From positions 1-64,000 of the forward strand of contig DATIDV010000039.1 in NCBI GenBank assembly GCA_035456105.1: a DNA stretch of 64,000 nucleotides. The letters are read 5' to 3'. Below, piece by piece: positions 1-8,909 of the stretch. Source of the stretch: Viridibacterium sp035456105. GTDB taxonomy: Bacteria; Pseudomonadota; Gammaproteobacteria; Burkholderiales; Rhodocyclaceae. The position numbers and the translations under genes are program-made. Each line of letters opens with the position of its first letter. Within the stretch, counting starts at the first letter, position 1. Below the pieces are notes generated by a model. It saw nothing but the letters and a program-made list of their open reading frames with translations, had not been told where the DNA came from and did no database searches.

Positions 1-31
1 AACTGCGTTCGTTTCGCTGCGAGAGGGGCGC

Positions 32-59
32 ATTCTACACACCCTTTTCAGCCAGTCAA
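32..59 (-). promoter_or_regulatory. strong sigma-70 promoter pointing out of the left edge
   Basis: Read on the minus strand this is TTGACT, a 16-base spacer and TAGAAT, close to consensus. It is followed by a GC-rich discriminator (GCGCCCCTCT). The 31 remaining bases contain no convincing start codon with a ribosome binding site, so the transcribed gene lies outside the window. A near-consensus promoter with a GC-rich discriminator is typical of rRNA or tRNA units; that identity is inference. Confidence 0.6.
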
Positions 60-277
60 GCAATTTGCAAAACTAATTTTTTGCGAATCACTCGACCTCT
101 TAATTCAGCGCAAACCCGCACGAAACATGGATCTGCAACACGCCGACACACACCTGAAAGCCCCCTACTGCGCACCTTCAAAATCTGCTTCAGCGCCCCG
201 CCCAAACCGCAGCGAAGAGGCAGAATTATGGACAACTTGCAGAGGCCCGTCAAGAACTTTTGCGGCATCGCGGCAAA
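60..277. other. intergenic stretch without a recognisable gene
   Basis: Between the outward promoter at the left edge and the pilus operon I see no open frame with plausible coding character. The short frames here have no ribosome binding site and no family resemblance. Confidence 0.5.
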
Positions 278-302
278 GTATTTGTGTCATGAACACAAAT
301 AC
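278..302. promoter_or_regulatory. perfect 25-base dyad upstream of the pilus operon
   Basis: The arms GTATTTGTGT and ACACAAATAC are exact reverse complements, 10 bases each, around the 5-base centre CATGA. The dyad lies about 60 bases upstream of the candidate -35 box of mshL. It has no U-tract on either strand, so an operator for a dimeric regulator is more likely than a terminator. It resembles a CRP site (TGTGA, 6 bases, TCACA) only loosely and has a 5-base gap, so I do not assign it to CRP. Confidence 0.45.
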
Positions 303-362
303 TAAATGGCGCCCCGGTCGATCAGGCTTGCTGCTCATATATATGTAGCCCCCTCCCTTGCC

Positions 363-390
363 GTGACATATTTACTTTTTGCGTTAATAT
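363..390 (+). promoter_or_regulatory. candidate promoter of the MSHA pilus operon
   Basis: GTGACA at 363-368, a 16-base spacer and TAATAT at 385-390 form a plausible sigma-70 promoter 35 bases before the GTG start of the secretin gene. No other promoter is evident before the packed run of genes that follows. Confidence 0.4.
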
Positions 391-424
391 CAGGCACCGT
401 CAATAATCTCCCCGGGCTTGGCAC

Positions 425-2221
425 GTGAAGTTGTCTATTCTTGGTTTGCTGCTGACCACTTTGTTGCTTGCAGCATGCGTCACCAGGAGTGGCGTACCAC
501 TAGACACTGATCGTCACCTGTCTGCGCCGACAGCCCCCCCGGGAGCGTCAACAGGCCGCGACATTCCTGCACCAGTCCAGCAAGGCTTCAGTCTCCCGCC
601 TCCGCGTCAGCAGGCAAAACCGGAAACGTACTCTGTCGTCGTCAACAACCTGCGCGTGCAGGACCTGTTGTTTTCACTGTCTCGCGACGCCAAGGTCAAT
701 GTGGACATCCATCCCGGGCTGAGCGGCAACGTTACGCTAAATGCGCTGAACCAGACTCTGCCGCAACTTCTCACACGCATTGCCAAGCAAGTGGATATGC
801 GTTTCGAGCTGGATGGCAATAATCTGGCGGTCATGCCGGACAGCCCTTTCCTTCGAACCTATCGTATCGACTATGTAAACATGTCGCGCGACACAACAGG
901 TTCAGTTGCAGTGTCGAATCAGATTGCGACGGCGGGCGGTGGCAGTATCGGTAGCGGCTCGAATGGCGGAACCAGTGGCGGCAGCGGCTCTGGCGCCACG
1001 GGGAACAGCTCCAACACATTGATCACCAACAGCGCGCGCAATCATTTCTGGGAAACGCTGATCCAAAACATGAAGGATCTGCTGCGCGAAACGGATAAGG
1101 TTTTCCCGGACGGGGCTGCCGAGAAGACAGTGGAAACAACCACGCAGGGTGGGAGTACAACCACTTCGGTCAAGTCGAGCAAGCCAGATGATTTACTGAC
1201 ACGCAGCGCCGATATCGAGAAAAGATCAACGCAGGTGGAAAAGACCGTCACTTTCCGCGAAGCGGCCTCCATCATTGCCAATCCCGAAACAGGTGTTGTG
1301 TCTATCCGGGCCACTGCCCGCCAGCACGAGAAGGTTCAGGAGTTTCTGAGCCAAGTCATGAACAGCGCGCGGCGACAGGTGCTCATCGAAGCCACCATTG
1401 CCGAAGTCGAACTGTCACAGAACTATCAGCAAGGGATTGATTGGCGTGCCCTGAACGTATTCGATACCGGCCTGCGGATCATTCAAAGCGCCATGGGCAA
1501 TATCTCGGGCCCCACCTCAACCCTGATGGAGGTTGGCTATGACTCCAGCGGCGGCAACTTCAAGAGTTCGCTGAAGTTCCTCGAGTCCTTCGGCAATGTG
1601 AAGGTGCTGTCCAGCCCGAAAGTGAGCGTCCTGAACAATCAGACTGCGGTATTGAAGGTCGTGGACAACACGGTGTATTTCACCATCGAGACCACGACCA
1701 ATCAGAATCAGACGCAGACCGTTTCGACGTATACAAGCACAGTACATACCGTGCCGATCGGGCTGGTGATGAACGTCACGCCACAGATCGGAGAGAGCAA
1801 CACCGTCTTGCTCAATATCCGCCCCACCTTGTCGCGCACCATCGGAGAAGGCGCGATCGATCCGAATCCGGCGCTCAAGCTGGTGGGCATCGTCAATCGC
1901 ATTCCTGTCGTACGCTCGCGGGAGATCGAATCCGTATTGCGCGTTAATAGCGGCAACATCGCCATCATGGGCGGCCTCATGGAAGACCTGCTCAACAATG
2001 TTTCGGATACCGTGCCGGGCTTGTCTCAAGCGCCCATATTTGGCGGATTGTTCGAGAACCGCAACGACTCAAAGAAAAAAACTGAGCTGGTGATCTTCAT
2101 ACGCCCGACGGTTGTACGAGACGGCGAGACCAACGTCAGCGTCAACGACTTGCCACAATCGAGCTTCTTCACACCTCCTGCAGGCATGCCCGGGCTGCCT
2201 TCGCTTGGGGTCGGGAAATGA
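425..2221 (+). CDS. mshL: MSHA-type pilus secretin MshL (outer-membrane lipoprotein)
   Basis: Predicted outer-membrane secretin through which the pilus passes. The 598-residue product starts with GTG and has a lipoprotein signal peptide ending in LLAAC, so Cys18 is the likely lipidated residue. A secretin N-type domain spans about residues 62-150. A Gly/Ser-rich linker (about 168-196) follows, then a second N domain from about 277 and the secretin core to about 580, with the typical VPIGLVMNVTP and IMGGLMED stretches. It is the first gene of a plus-strand operon; its stop overlaps the next start (ATGA). The neighbouring MshN, MshE and MshG genes support the MSHA assignment over a type II secretion secretin. 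Confidence 0.88.
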   Translation: MKLSILGLLLTTLLLAACVTRSGVPLDTDRHLSAPTAPPGASTGRDIPAPVQQGFSLPPPRQQAKPETYSVVVNNLRVQDLLFSLSRDAKVNVDIHPGLSGNVTLNALNQTLPQLLTRIAKQVDMRFELDGNNLAVMPDSPFLRTYRIDYVNMSRDTTGSVAVSNQIATAGGGSIGSGSNGGTSGGSGSGATGNSSNTLITNSARNHFWETLIQNMKDLLRETDKVFPDGAAEKTVETTTQGGSTTTSVKSSKPDDLLTRSADIEKRSTQVEKTVTFREAASIIANPETGVVSIRATARQHEKVQEFLSQVMNSARRQVLIEATIAEVELSQNYQQGIDWRALNVFDTGLRIIQSAMGNISGPTSTLMEVGYDSSGGNFKSSLKFLESFGNVKVLSSPKVSVLNNQTAVLKVVDNTVYFTIETTTNQNQTQTVSTYTSTVHTVPIGLVMNVTPQIGESNTVLLNIRPTLSRTIGEGAIDPNPALKLVGIVNRIPVVRSREIESVLRVNSGNIAIMGGLMEDLLNNVSDTVPGLSQAPIFGGLFENRNDSKKKTELVIFIRPTVVRDGETNVSVNDLPQSSFFTPPAGMPGLPSLGVGK

Positions 2222-3423
2222 GCCTGCTGATCGACGCGCTGAAGAAAGCCGAAGCAGCGCGCGCGCAGGCGCAGGGTAGCGAAACTCCCGCCCCGGCAGA
2301 CAGCATCAAGCTTGAGCCCATGCCGGAGCCGCGCAGTGCGGCACCGCAAGCAGCTAGCAGCTCCCGCGAAGCCAATACTCCGACGCCGGCGCGCGATATA
2401 CGCAGCAGCCGTCCGGTCAGCGCCGTGGCATCCAGCACAGCCTCAAGTCAGGCTGCTCGCGATCTGTTCGAGGTCAAACGCCAGGCGCCCAATCGTTTGC
2501 CCATGATTCTTGCGGCAGCGGGCGTTGCATTGCTCCTGATCGGCGCAGGTTATGTCTGGTGGGCGATCCAGCCGCACAGCAGCCTGATTGCCCCGGGCTT
2601 GCAGTCGGACAAAGGCGCCAGTCAGACCCCGGTTGCGTCAATCGCGGCGCCGACACCGATCGACACCGCTCCGGCCGTAACGCCGCCCTCGCCCAGCATT
2701 GTCGACACCCCGGTTTCAGTCACGGCAACCCCGACTGTCATTGCGCAGCCAGTCCGTGAAGCTCGACCCGCGTACCAGCCATCACCGCGCGCGCGCGTCG
2801 AGCCATCCGCATCCGAAGAGCCCAAGCCACAAACGCGCAACAGTACTGTTGTCACGGATGGCAACAGCATCCAGGCGGCCTATGCCGCTTTTCTCGAAGG
2901 CAATTACGCTCTTGCCCGCCAGCGCTACCAGGACGTATTGCGGCAAGAGCCGCGCAATGTTGATGCGTTGAACGCGCTGGGCATGATCGCGTGGCGCAGC
3001 GGCCAACCCGACGTGGCCGAACGCATGTTCCGCACGGCCGTGCAGACCGATCCGAAAGACATCACTGCAAACGCGCAGCTGGCCTTGCTGTACGCAGAAG
3101 GCGATCCGACGGCTGCCGAGGGTCGACTGCGCAATCTGATTGCATCGCAACCAGCCGGAGCCGCGGCCTACTACTCGCTGGGCAGCCTGATGGCGCGCCA
3201 GGGTCGCTGGAATGAGTCGCAGCAGGCGCTGTTTCAGGCCTATACCCTGGACAGCGACAACCCTGACATTCTTTTCAATCTGGCGATCAGCCTGGAGCAT
3301 CTTGCCCAGCTGGGCGTGGCGCAGCAGTTTTACGAACGCGCACTGCAGGCATCGAGCCGCCGCCCGGCGGGTTTTGACAAGAGCGTCGCGCAAAGCCGCA
3401 TTCAAGCGCTGCGGGAGCGCTGA
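2218..3423 (+). CDS. mshN: MshN-like TPR protein of the MSHA pilus
   Basis: A 401-residue inner-membrane protein beginning MSLLIDALKKAEAAR, the usual start of MshN and related secretion-accessory proteins. A Pro/Ala-rich cytoplasmic segment precedes one membrane helix at about residues 93-116. A Pro-rich linker follows, then tetratricopeptide repeats from about residue 220 to the end, which would lie in the periplasm. MshN is thought to help the secretin or assembly platform; its precise role is not established. In Vibrio an AAA+ ATPase, MshM, lies between MshL and MshN; here mshL overlaps mshN by four bases, so there is no room for it. Confidence 0.8.
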   Translation: MSLLIDALKKAEAARAQAQGSETPAPADSIKLEPMPEPRSAAPQAASSSREANTPTPARDIRSSRPVSAVASSTASSQAARDLFEVKRQAPNRLPMILAAAGVALLLIGAGYVWWAIQPHSSLIAPGLQSDKGASQTPVASIAAPTPIDTAPAVTPPSPSIVDTPVSVTATPTVIAQPVREARPAYQPSPRARVEPSASEEPKPQTRNSTVVTDGNSIQAAYAAFLEGNYALARQRYQDVLRQEPRNVDALNALGMIAWRSGQPDVAERMFRTAVQTDPKDITANAQLALLYAEGDPTAAEGRLRNLIASQPAGAAAYYSLGSLMARQGRWNESQQALFQAYTLDSDNPDILFNLAISLEHLAQLGVAQQFYERALQASSRRPAGFDKSVAQSRIQALRER

Positions 3424-3430
3424 GAAGCTC

Positions 3431-5146
3431 ATGGCAACAGCTTATCGACTGCCGCTCGGGCAGCAACTCATCAATCAGGGCATTCTCAGCGAAGATCAGC
3501 TACGCATTGCGCTGCATGAGCAATCGCGTGCCAACGAACCGCTGGGCAAGCTGCTGGTCAAGCTCGGCTTTGTCAGTGAAGTCACCTTGCGCGATGCTTT
3601 GTCAGCCTCGCTCGGCAAGCAGAGCGTTGATCTCACCCACACCATCGCCGGGCCGGAAGCCCTGGCACTGGTGCCTGAGGATGTCGCCAAGCGTCACCGT
3701 CTGCTGCCCTTGTTGTGGGAAACCGACACCCATCGCCTTGTGGTGGCAATGGCCGACGTCGATGACATCGTGGCGCTCGACAAGCTGCGCGCGCTGCTGC
3801 CAGACAACGCCCAGATCGAAACCTGGCTGGCTGGCGAGAGCGAGATCGAACGCTCGATCGACCAGCACTATGGCTTCGAGCTGTCGATCGACGGCATCCT
3901 GACCGAGATTGAAACCGGCGAAATCGACTATCGCTCACTGGCCATCTCGAGCAATGAGTACAGCCAGCCCGTCGTGCGGCTGGTCGACGCCCTGCTCTCC
4001 GACGCAGTCAAACGCGAAGCCTCCGACATCCACTTCGAGCCCGAAGCCAGCTTCCTGCGCGTGCGCTACCGCATCGACGGTCTGTTGCGCCAGATCCGCG
4101 TGCTGCACAAGTCTTACTGGCCGGCCATGGCGGTGCGCCTGAAGGTGATGGCCAGCCTGAACATCGCTGAAAGCCGTGCGCCGCAGGACGGGCGCATCTC
4201 GCTGAATGTGCGCGGCCGCCCGGTCGACTACCGTGTTTCCGCACAACCAACGCTGCACGGTGAAAACATCGTGCTGCGTGTGCTCGACCGCCAGAAAGGC
4301 ATCGTCGCGCTGGACAATCTGGGCCTCACCGACTCGCAACTCGACATTCTCAAACTGATGATCGCGCGACCGGAAGGCATCTTGCTGTTCACCGGCCCCA
4401 CCGGTAGCGGCAAGACGACGACGCTTTACTCGATCCTGAATCACATCAACACCGAGGGCATCAACATCATGACCCTCGAAGACCCCGTCGAGTACCCGAT
4501 GGCGATGATTCGCCAGACCTCGGTATCGGAATCGACCAAGCTGGACTTTGCCAACGGCATACGTTCGATGATGCGTCAGGATCCGGACGTGATCCTTGTC
4601 GGTGAAGTGCGCGACACGGAAACGGCCGACATGGCCTTCCGCGCGGCCATGACAGGCCACCAGGTCTATTCAACCTTGCATACGAACTCGGCGCTCGGTG
4701 TCATTCCGCGCCTGCTCGATATCGGCATCCTGCCCGACATCATGGCGGGCAATATCATTGGCGTTGTGGCGCAACGACTGGTGCGCAAACTGTGCCCACA
4801 CTGCGCGCAAGCTCGCCCACCGGCGCCGTATGAGTTGCGTCTGCTGAGCCTGCCCGCCGAGCGCGGTGCGGCCGTGCTCTACGACGCTGTCGGCTGCGAG
4901 AAGTGTGACTTTCAAGGCTACAAGGGCCGCACCGCGATCATGGAACTGCTGCGCCTGGATGCCGACATCGACGAGCTCATCGCGCGTCGCGCCACCATGC
5001 GCGAGCTGCGCAATGCGGCACGCGCCAAGGGCTTCCGCACGCTGGCCGAAGATGGCGTGCGCCGCGTACTCGATGGCACCACCTCTCTTGACGAGCTGGC
5101 CCGCGTGGTCGATCTGACCGAGCGGATGGTCAGCGCGGAAATGTAA
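3431..5146 (+). CDS. mshE: MSHA pilus extension ATPase MshE (GspE/PilB family)
   Basis: Cytoplasmic hexameric ATPase that powers pilus assembly. I chose ATG 3431, seven bases after mshN, because the product (571 aa) then begins with the MshEN domain. The frame is open further upstream but only inside mshN. Two MshEN-like motifs at about residues 8-31 and 38-60 suggest binding of cyclic di-GMP. Both read PLG where the published motif has RLG. The Walker A motif GPTGSGKTTT is at about 321, with typical Asp and Walker B boxes after it. The tetracysteine zinc motif CPHC (about 455) and CEKC (about 488) is intact. The motor gene is followed directly by the platform gene. Confidence 0.9.
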   Translation: MATAYRLPLGQQLINQGILSEDQLRIALHEQSRANEPLGKLLVKLGFVSEVTLRDALSASLGKQSVDLTHTIAGPEALALVPEDVAKRHRLLPLLWETDTHRLVVAMADVDDIVALDKLRALLPDNAQIETWLAGESEIERSIDQHYGFELSIDGILTEIETGEIDYRSLAISSNEYSQPVVRLVDALLSDAVKREASDIHFEPEASFLRVRYRIDGLLRQIRVLHKSYWPAMAVRLKVMASLNIAESRAPQDGRISLNVRGRPVDYRVSAQPTLHGENIVLRVLDRQKGIVALDNLGLTDSQLDILKLMIARPEGILLFTGPTGSGKTTTLYSILNHINTEGINIMTLEDPVEYPMAMIRQTSVSESTKLDFANGIRSMMRQDPDVILVGEVRDTETADMAFRAAMTGHQVYSTLHTNSALGVIPRLLDIGILPDIMAGNIIGVVAQRLVRKLCPHCAQARPPAPYELRLLSLPAERGAAVLYDAVGCEKCDFQGYKGRTAIMELLRLDADIDELIARRATMRELRNAARAKGFRTLAEDGVRRVLDGTTSLDELARVVDLTERMVSAEM

Positions 5147-5158
5147 ACGGCGCACGCT

Positions 5159-6361
5159 ATGGCCATCTTCGCCTATCGCGCCATGGACACCAGCGGCCGC
5201 ATCCTGCGCGGCGAGACCGAGGCACTCAATCTCGTTGACCTGGAAATGCGTCTGCAGCGCATGCAGCTCGATCTCATCACCGGCAAGCCTGCACGCCCGC
5301 ATGTCGGTTTCGGCGTAGCGCATATTCCACTGCGCGAACGCATCCACTTCTGCTTTCACCTCGAACAGCTGAGTCGCTCCGGCGTACCGCTGATTGAAGC
5401 CCTCTCGGATCTGCGCGATTCCACGGAAAATCCGCGCTTCCGTCAGGTCATCGCAGCCGTAGTTGAAAGCATCGAAGGTGGGCACAGCCTGTCGCAGGCC
5501 CTTGGCGAGCAGGGCCAGATATTCGATGCGGTATTCTGCGCGCTGGTTCGCGCGGGTGAGTCCAGCGGCAATCTGCCTGATGTGTTGCGCGAACTGACCG
5601 AATCACTCAAGCGTGAAGACGAGCTGCGCTCCTTCCTCGCCAAGCTGATCATCTATCCTTCCATCGTGCTGCTGGTAACCTTGTCTGCGGTCGCCACTTC
5701 GATGATCTTCGTCGTGCCACAACTCTCGCGCCTGTTCCAGAGCACCGGTCAGGTCTTGCCTCTGCAGACACGTCTGCTGATCGCCATCTCCAACTTCCTC
5801 GTAAATTTCTGGCCGCTGGTGTTGGTACTGCTGATTGGCGGCACGATCGGCATGGCAGCGTGGATCAGAACCAGCCCGCGTGCGGCGCTGCGCTGGGATC
5901 GGCTCAAACTCGCCGTGCCTGTCGTTGGCGACGTCTACCGCAAAGTCATCCTGTCGCGCTTCGCGACGCTGTTCGCCATGATGTACTCATCCGGCATTGC
6001 AATCATCGACACCATTCGCGTCGCGCAGGACATCGTCGGCAACCGCGAGATGCGCGATGCGCTGATCCGTGTTGAGCAGGCCATTGCAGAAGGGCAGAAT
6101 GTGACGGCCGCGTTTTCATCTGCACGGTTGTTCCCGCCACTCGTGATCCGCATGCTGCGCGTAGGCGAACACACCGGCTCGCTGGATCAGGCCCTGAAAG
6201 GCGTCAGCTACTTCTATGAGCGAGATGTGAAGGAATCCGTAGAGCGCCTGCAAACCCTGCTTGAGCCCGCACTCACTATCGTGCTCGGTGCTCTGATGCT
6301 GTGGGTTGCGATGTCGGTTCTCGGCCCCGTGTACGACATCATCACGAAGATGAAAACCTGA
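5159..6361 (+). CDS. mshG: MSHA pilus platform protein MshG (GspF/PilC family)
   Basis: Inner-membrane platform that couples the MshE motor to pilin insertion. At 400 residues it has the family length. The N-terminal segment MAIFAYRAMDTSGRILRG is characteristic. Two GspF helical domains lie at about 68-190 and 270-390. Membrane helices are predicted at about 162-186, 205-237 and 363-395. It starts 12 bases after mshE. Confidence 0.9.
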   Translation: MAIFAYRAMDTSGRILRGETEALNLVDLEMRLQRMQLDLITGKPARPHVGFGVAHIPLRERIHFCFHLEQLSRSGVPLIEALSDLRDSTENPRFRQVIAAVVESIEGGHSLSQALGEQGQIFDAVFCALVRAGESSGNLPDVLRELTESLKREDELRSFLAKLIIYPSIVLLVTLSAVATSMIFVVPQLSRLFQSTGQVLPLQTRLLIAISNFLVNFWPLVLVLLIGGTIGMAAWIRTSPRAALRWDRLKLAVPVVGDVYRKVILSRFATLFAMMYSSGIAIIDTIRVAQDIVGNREMRDALIRVEQAIAEGQNVTAAFSSARLFPPLVIRMLRVGEHTGSLDQALKGVSYFYERDVKESVERLQTLLEPALTIVLGALMLWVAMSVLGPVYDIITKMKT

Positions 6362-6400
6362 TGCAGCGCCGACAAGACTTCAAGCAAGACCTTGCAGAAC

Positions 6401-7933
6401 ATGCCTGAACGCTACCTCCATTTCATCAACCAGGAAGGCTTGCACGGCCACCTCGTGCGCCAGCATGATGTGCAGCACCTGCATAGCTTCCCCAACGACG
6501 AAGAGGGCGTGTCGGGCTTTGAAACCTGGCTGCATGAAACAAGCAACGGCTTGCATACCTTGCTGGTGGATGTGGCCGATGAAGGCTTCCACCTTGAGAA
6601 TATTCCGCATGTCGTGGGACCGGATAGACGTGCCCTCATCACGCGCAAGCTGACTCAGCATTTCTTCGGATCACCCTACTCCACGGCCCTGTCGCTGGGG
6701 CGCGAAAAAACCGGTCGCCGCGACGAACGCCTGCTGTTCACCGCCATCACGCGGCCAGCTCTTGTCGAGCCCTGGCTGTCTGCCCTTCGGCGCGCCGAAG
6801 CGGCTGTCACTGCGCTGTACACGGTGCCCTTGCTGACGGAAAAGCTCGTCAAGCACGTCAGCCCACACAGCCCACGCGGCCTGATCCTGCTGCTGTCCGA
6901 TTCCGGCATCCGGCAGATCTATTTCGAGCAAGGTCGCCTGCGCTTCTCACGCCTGGCCCAAGCGCCGGAAGGGCCGTTCTCGCACTGGGGCCCGGACTGC
7001 CTGCGTGAAGCACAGAAGACCTACCAGTACCTCAACGCACAACGCTGGCTGGCACGCGGCACCGCGCTACCAGTACATATTGTCCTGTCCTCCCGCGACG
7101 CCACGCCGCTGCTTGCCGACCTGGCAGGTACGGCGCAGCCCGTCGACAATCTGCAGTTCCAGGCAGCATCACTGGAAACACTGGCGCACAAGCTGAGAAT
7201 CCCGCTTCGCCACCGGCATTCGGACAGCCGCGGCGTCATCATGCAATTGGCATTACGCGAGAGCAGCGGCATACAACTGGCTCCTGCAAACGAGCGCCGT
7301 TTCTACCGCATCTGGCAGGCGCGTTTTGCAATCCTCGTAGCCGGTGCCGTTGCCCTTTCCGCCAGCGCCGTGTTGTCGCTCAAGTGGGTGCTTGAAGCGC
7401 ACACAGAGCAGATCGAGGCAGACAGCCAGCGCAGCCGGGCCCAGCTGCAGGAGTCGCGCTACAAGCAACTACTCTCCAGCCTGCCACACATGCCGACTTC
7501 GCTCGATGTCTTGCTCAGCACGGCCGACGGCATCGAACAAACATCCGCACGCATCGTCGATCCGCGCCAAGCCCTGCAGCATCTAAGCAAGACACTCGAT
7601 GCCTTCCCGGACATCGCGCTGGACGCCGTCGAATGGCAGGAAGCGGGCTGGAGCGACGATGCGCGCGCGGCTCCTGCAAATGCCCCCATGACGCGCCAGA
7701 CGCTGACCGCCAGCGCATCACTGGATGCCACCAGCGCAACCGACCCACGCGCCGCCATCTCCCGCATCCAGGCCTTTGCCAACGCCATGCGTCGGCAGAG
7801 TGGCGGTGACGTCGTGCTGGTGCAACAGCCCTTCGACACCGAGTCCGACAAGACCCTCCGAAGCGAAGCGCAGAACGTCGGCAAACGCCCCGTCTTCCGT
7901 CTGCAGCTCACCCTGCCCGGAGGCACGCCATGA
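6401..7933 (+). CDS. MshI/PilM-GspL-like assembly protein
   Basis: A 510-residue protein in the position and with the build of MshI. Its N-terminal cytoplasmic region resembles the actin-like PilM/GspL fold. A single membrane helix at about residues 305-328 is followed by a PilN-like periplasmic part. It probably forms the inner-membrane alignment complex with the next two products. I chose ATG 6401; a TTG nine bases upstream in the same frame is an alternative, and neither has a strong ribosome binding site. Its stop overlaps the next start by four bases. Sequence similarity is judged from layout more than from motifs. Confidence 0.6.
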   Translation: MPERYLHFINQEGLHGHLVRQHDVQHLHSFPNDEEGVSGFETWLHETSNGLHTLLVDVADEGFHLENIPHVVGPDRRALITRKLTQHFFGSPYSTALSLGREKTGRRDERLLFTAITRPALVEPWLSALRRAEAAVTALYTVPLLTEKLVKHVSPHSPRGLILLLSDSGIRQIYFEQGRLRFSRLAQAPEGPFSHWGPDCLREAQKTYQYLNAQRWLARGTALPVHIVLSSRDATPLLADLAGTAQPVDNLQFQAASLETLAHKLRIPLRHRHSDSRGVIMQLALRESSGIQLAPANERRFYRIWQARFAILVAGAVALSASAVLSLKWVLEAHTEQIEADSQRSRAQLQESRYKQLLSSLPHMPTSLDVLLSTADGIEQTSARIVDPRQALQHLSKTLDAFPDIALDAVEWQEAGWSDDARAAPANAPMTRQTLTASASLDATSATDPRAAISRIQAFANAMRRQSGGDVVLVQQPFDTESDKTLRSEAQNVGKRPVFRLQLTLPGGTP

Positions 7934-8526
7934 AACACAAGCGCGCCAACACCTTCTCCGGCCCGGTCGCGCTGAGCTTGTGCCTGCTTGCGATCAGCGC
8001 CGCCATGCTGTGGTTTGCCCATAGCGCCCGCAGCAAAGCTGTCGCGGAGCGCATCCGTACCACCCAGGAAGCACAGGCTGCGACAGATCGTCTGCGCCGC
8101 ACGGCGGATGACGAGTCGCTCATCCGCCGCACGATTGATCGTTTCGAGACTCTGCAACAGCGTGGCCTCATCGGCCCCGAACACCGGCTGGACTGGGCCG
8201 ACAGAATGCGCGCCATCCGGGAGCGCCACCGTTTCGTGCAGCTGGATTTCGAACTGTCACCACAACGCATCATCGGCCCACTGTCCACGCCGGGCGACTA
8301 TCAGCTAGCTGCAAGCCGCATGCAGATACGCGCCGGTCTGCTGCATGAGGGCGACTTCTTCGATCTGATCACCGACCTGCGCACACGCCCGGTCAGTGCC
8401 ATCGTCGCGCCACGCCGTTGCACCCTCACGCCGTCCAGCGAAAGTACGGCCCAAGGTATCAACCTGCGCGCGGAATGTACCGTTGAATGGCTGACGGTCA
8501 CTACTGCGAGGGGATCAAGACCATGA
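7930..8526 (+). CDS. MshJ/PilO-like alignment protein
   Basis: A 198-residue bitopic protein: a short basic cytoplasmic N terminus, a membrane helix at about residues 11-31, a coiled-coil-prone stretch rich in Arg and Glu (about 35-75), and a compact periplasmic domain. This is the PilO/GspM layout expected between MshI-like and MshK-like proteins. It overlaps both neighbours by four bases, so all three are probably translationally coupled. Confidence 0.55.
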   Translation: MKHKRANTFSGPVALSLCLLAISAAMLWFAHSARSKAVAERIRTTQEAQAATDRLRRTADDESLIRRTIDRFETLQQRGLIGPEHRLDWADRMRAIRERHRFVQLDFELSPQRIIGPLSTPGDYQLAASRMQIRAGLLHEGDFFDLITDLRTRPVSAIVAPRRCTLTPSSESTAQGINLRAECTVEWLTVTTARGSRP

Positions 8527-8909
8527 AGCTGCGCGGATATTCCCTTCTGGCAATTCTCATGGCGTGTACTGCCGGCGCACAGGCGGCTGAATCCGATTGG
8601 CGGACCAGCCTCGGCCGCCTCTTCGTCGGACCGCAGAGACGCGCCCTTCTTGATGAACTTCGTCACAACAACTCCCGCCTCGACTCCACGCAACATCTTG
8701 ACAGCGTGCGTCTGGACGGCATCGTGCGCCGCTCCTCGGGCAAACAGACCATCTGGATCAATGGCCAAAGTTATACAGATCATGCGCCGGTCACTCGAAT
8801 GGACGATAGCTCGGCACGCGTGATTTCGGGGACAAAAAAGGGAGTGGAATTAAAGGTAGGGCAGTCAGCAAGACTCGTCATCGCAGACAAACCTGAGGTC
8901 AAACCTTGA
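8523..8909 (+). CDS. small exported MshK/PilP-like protein
   Basis: The 128-residue product starts at ATG 8523, within the ATGA overlap with the preceding gene. It has a signal peptide with probable cleavage after AQA (about residue 22). The mature part contains a short segment (DGIVRRSSGKQTIWINGQ) like the small beta domains of MshK, PilP or GspC/GspB proteins, which bridge the inner-membrane complex and the secretin. Function is inferred from this and from position. Confidence 0.5.
   Translation: MKLRGYSLLAILMACTAGAQAAESDWRTSLGRLFVGPQRRALLDELRHNNSRLDSTQHLDSVRLDGIVRRSSGKQTIWINGQSYTDHAPVTRMDDSSARVISGTKKGVELKVGQSARLVIADKPEVKP

Noticed and set aside
278..302. The perfect dyad considered as a CRP site or a terminator
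   Set aside because: Half-sites are TGTGT/ACACA with a 5-base gap rather than TGTGA/TCACA with 6, and no T-tract follows on either strand.
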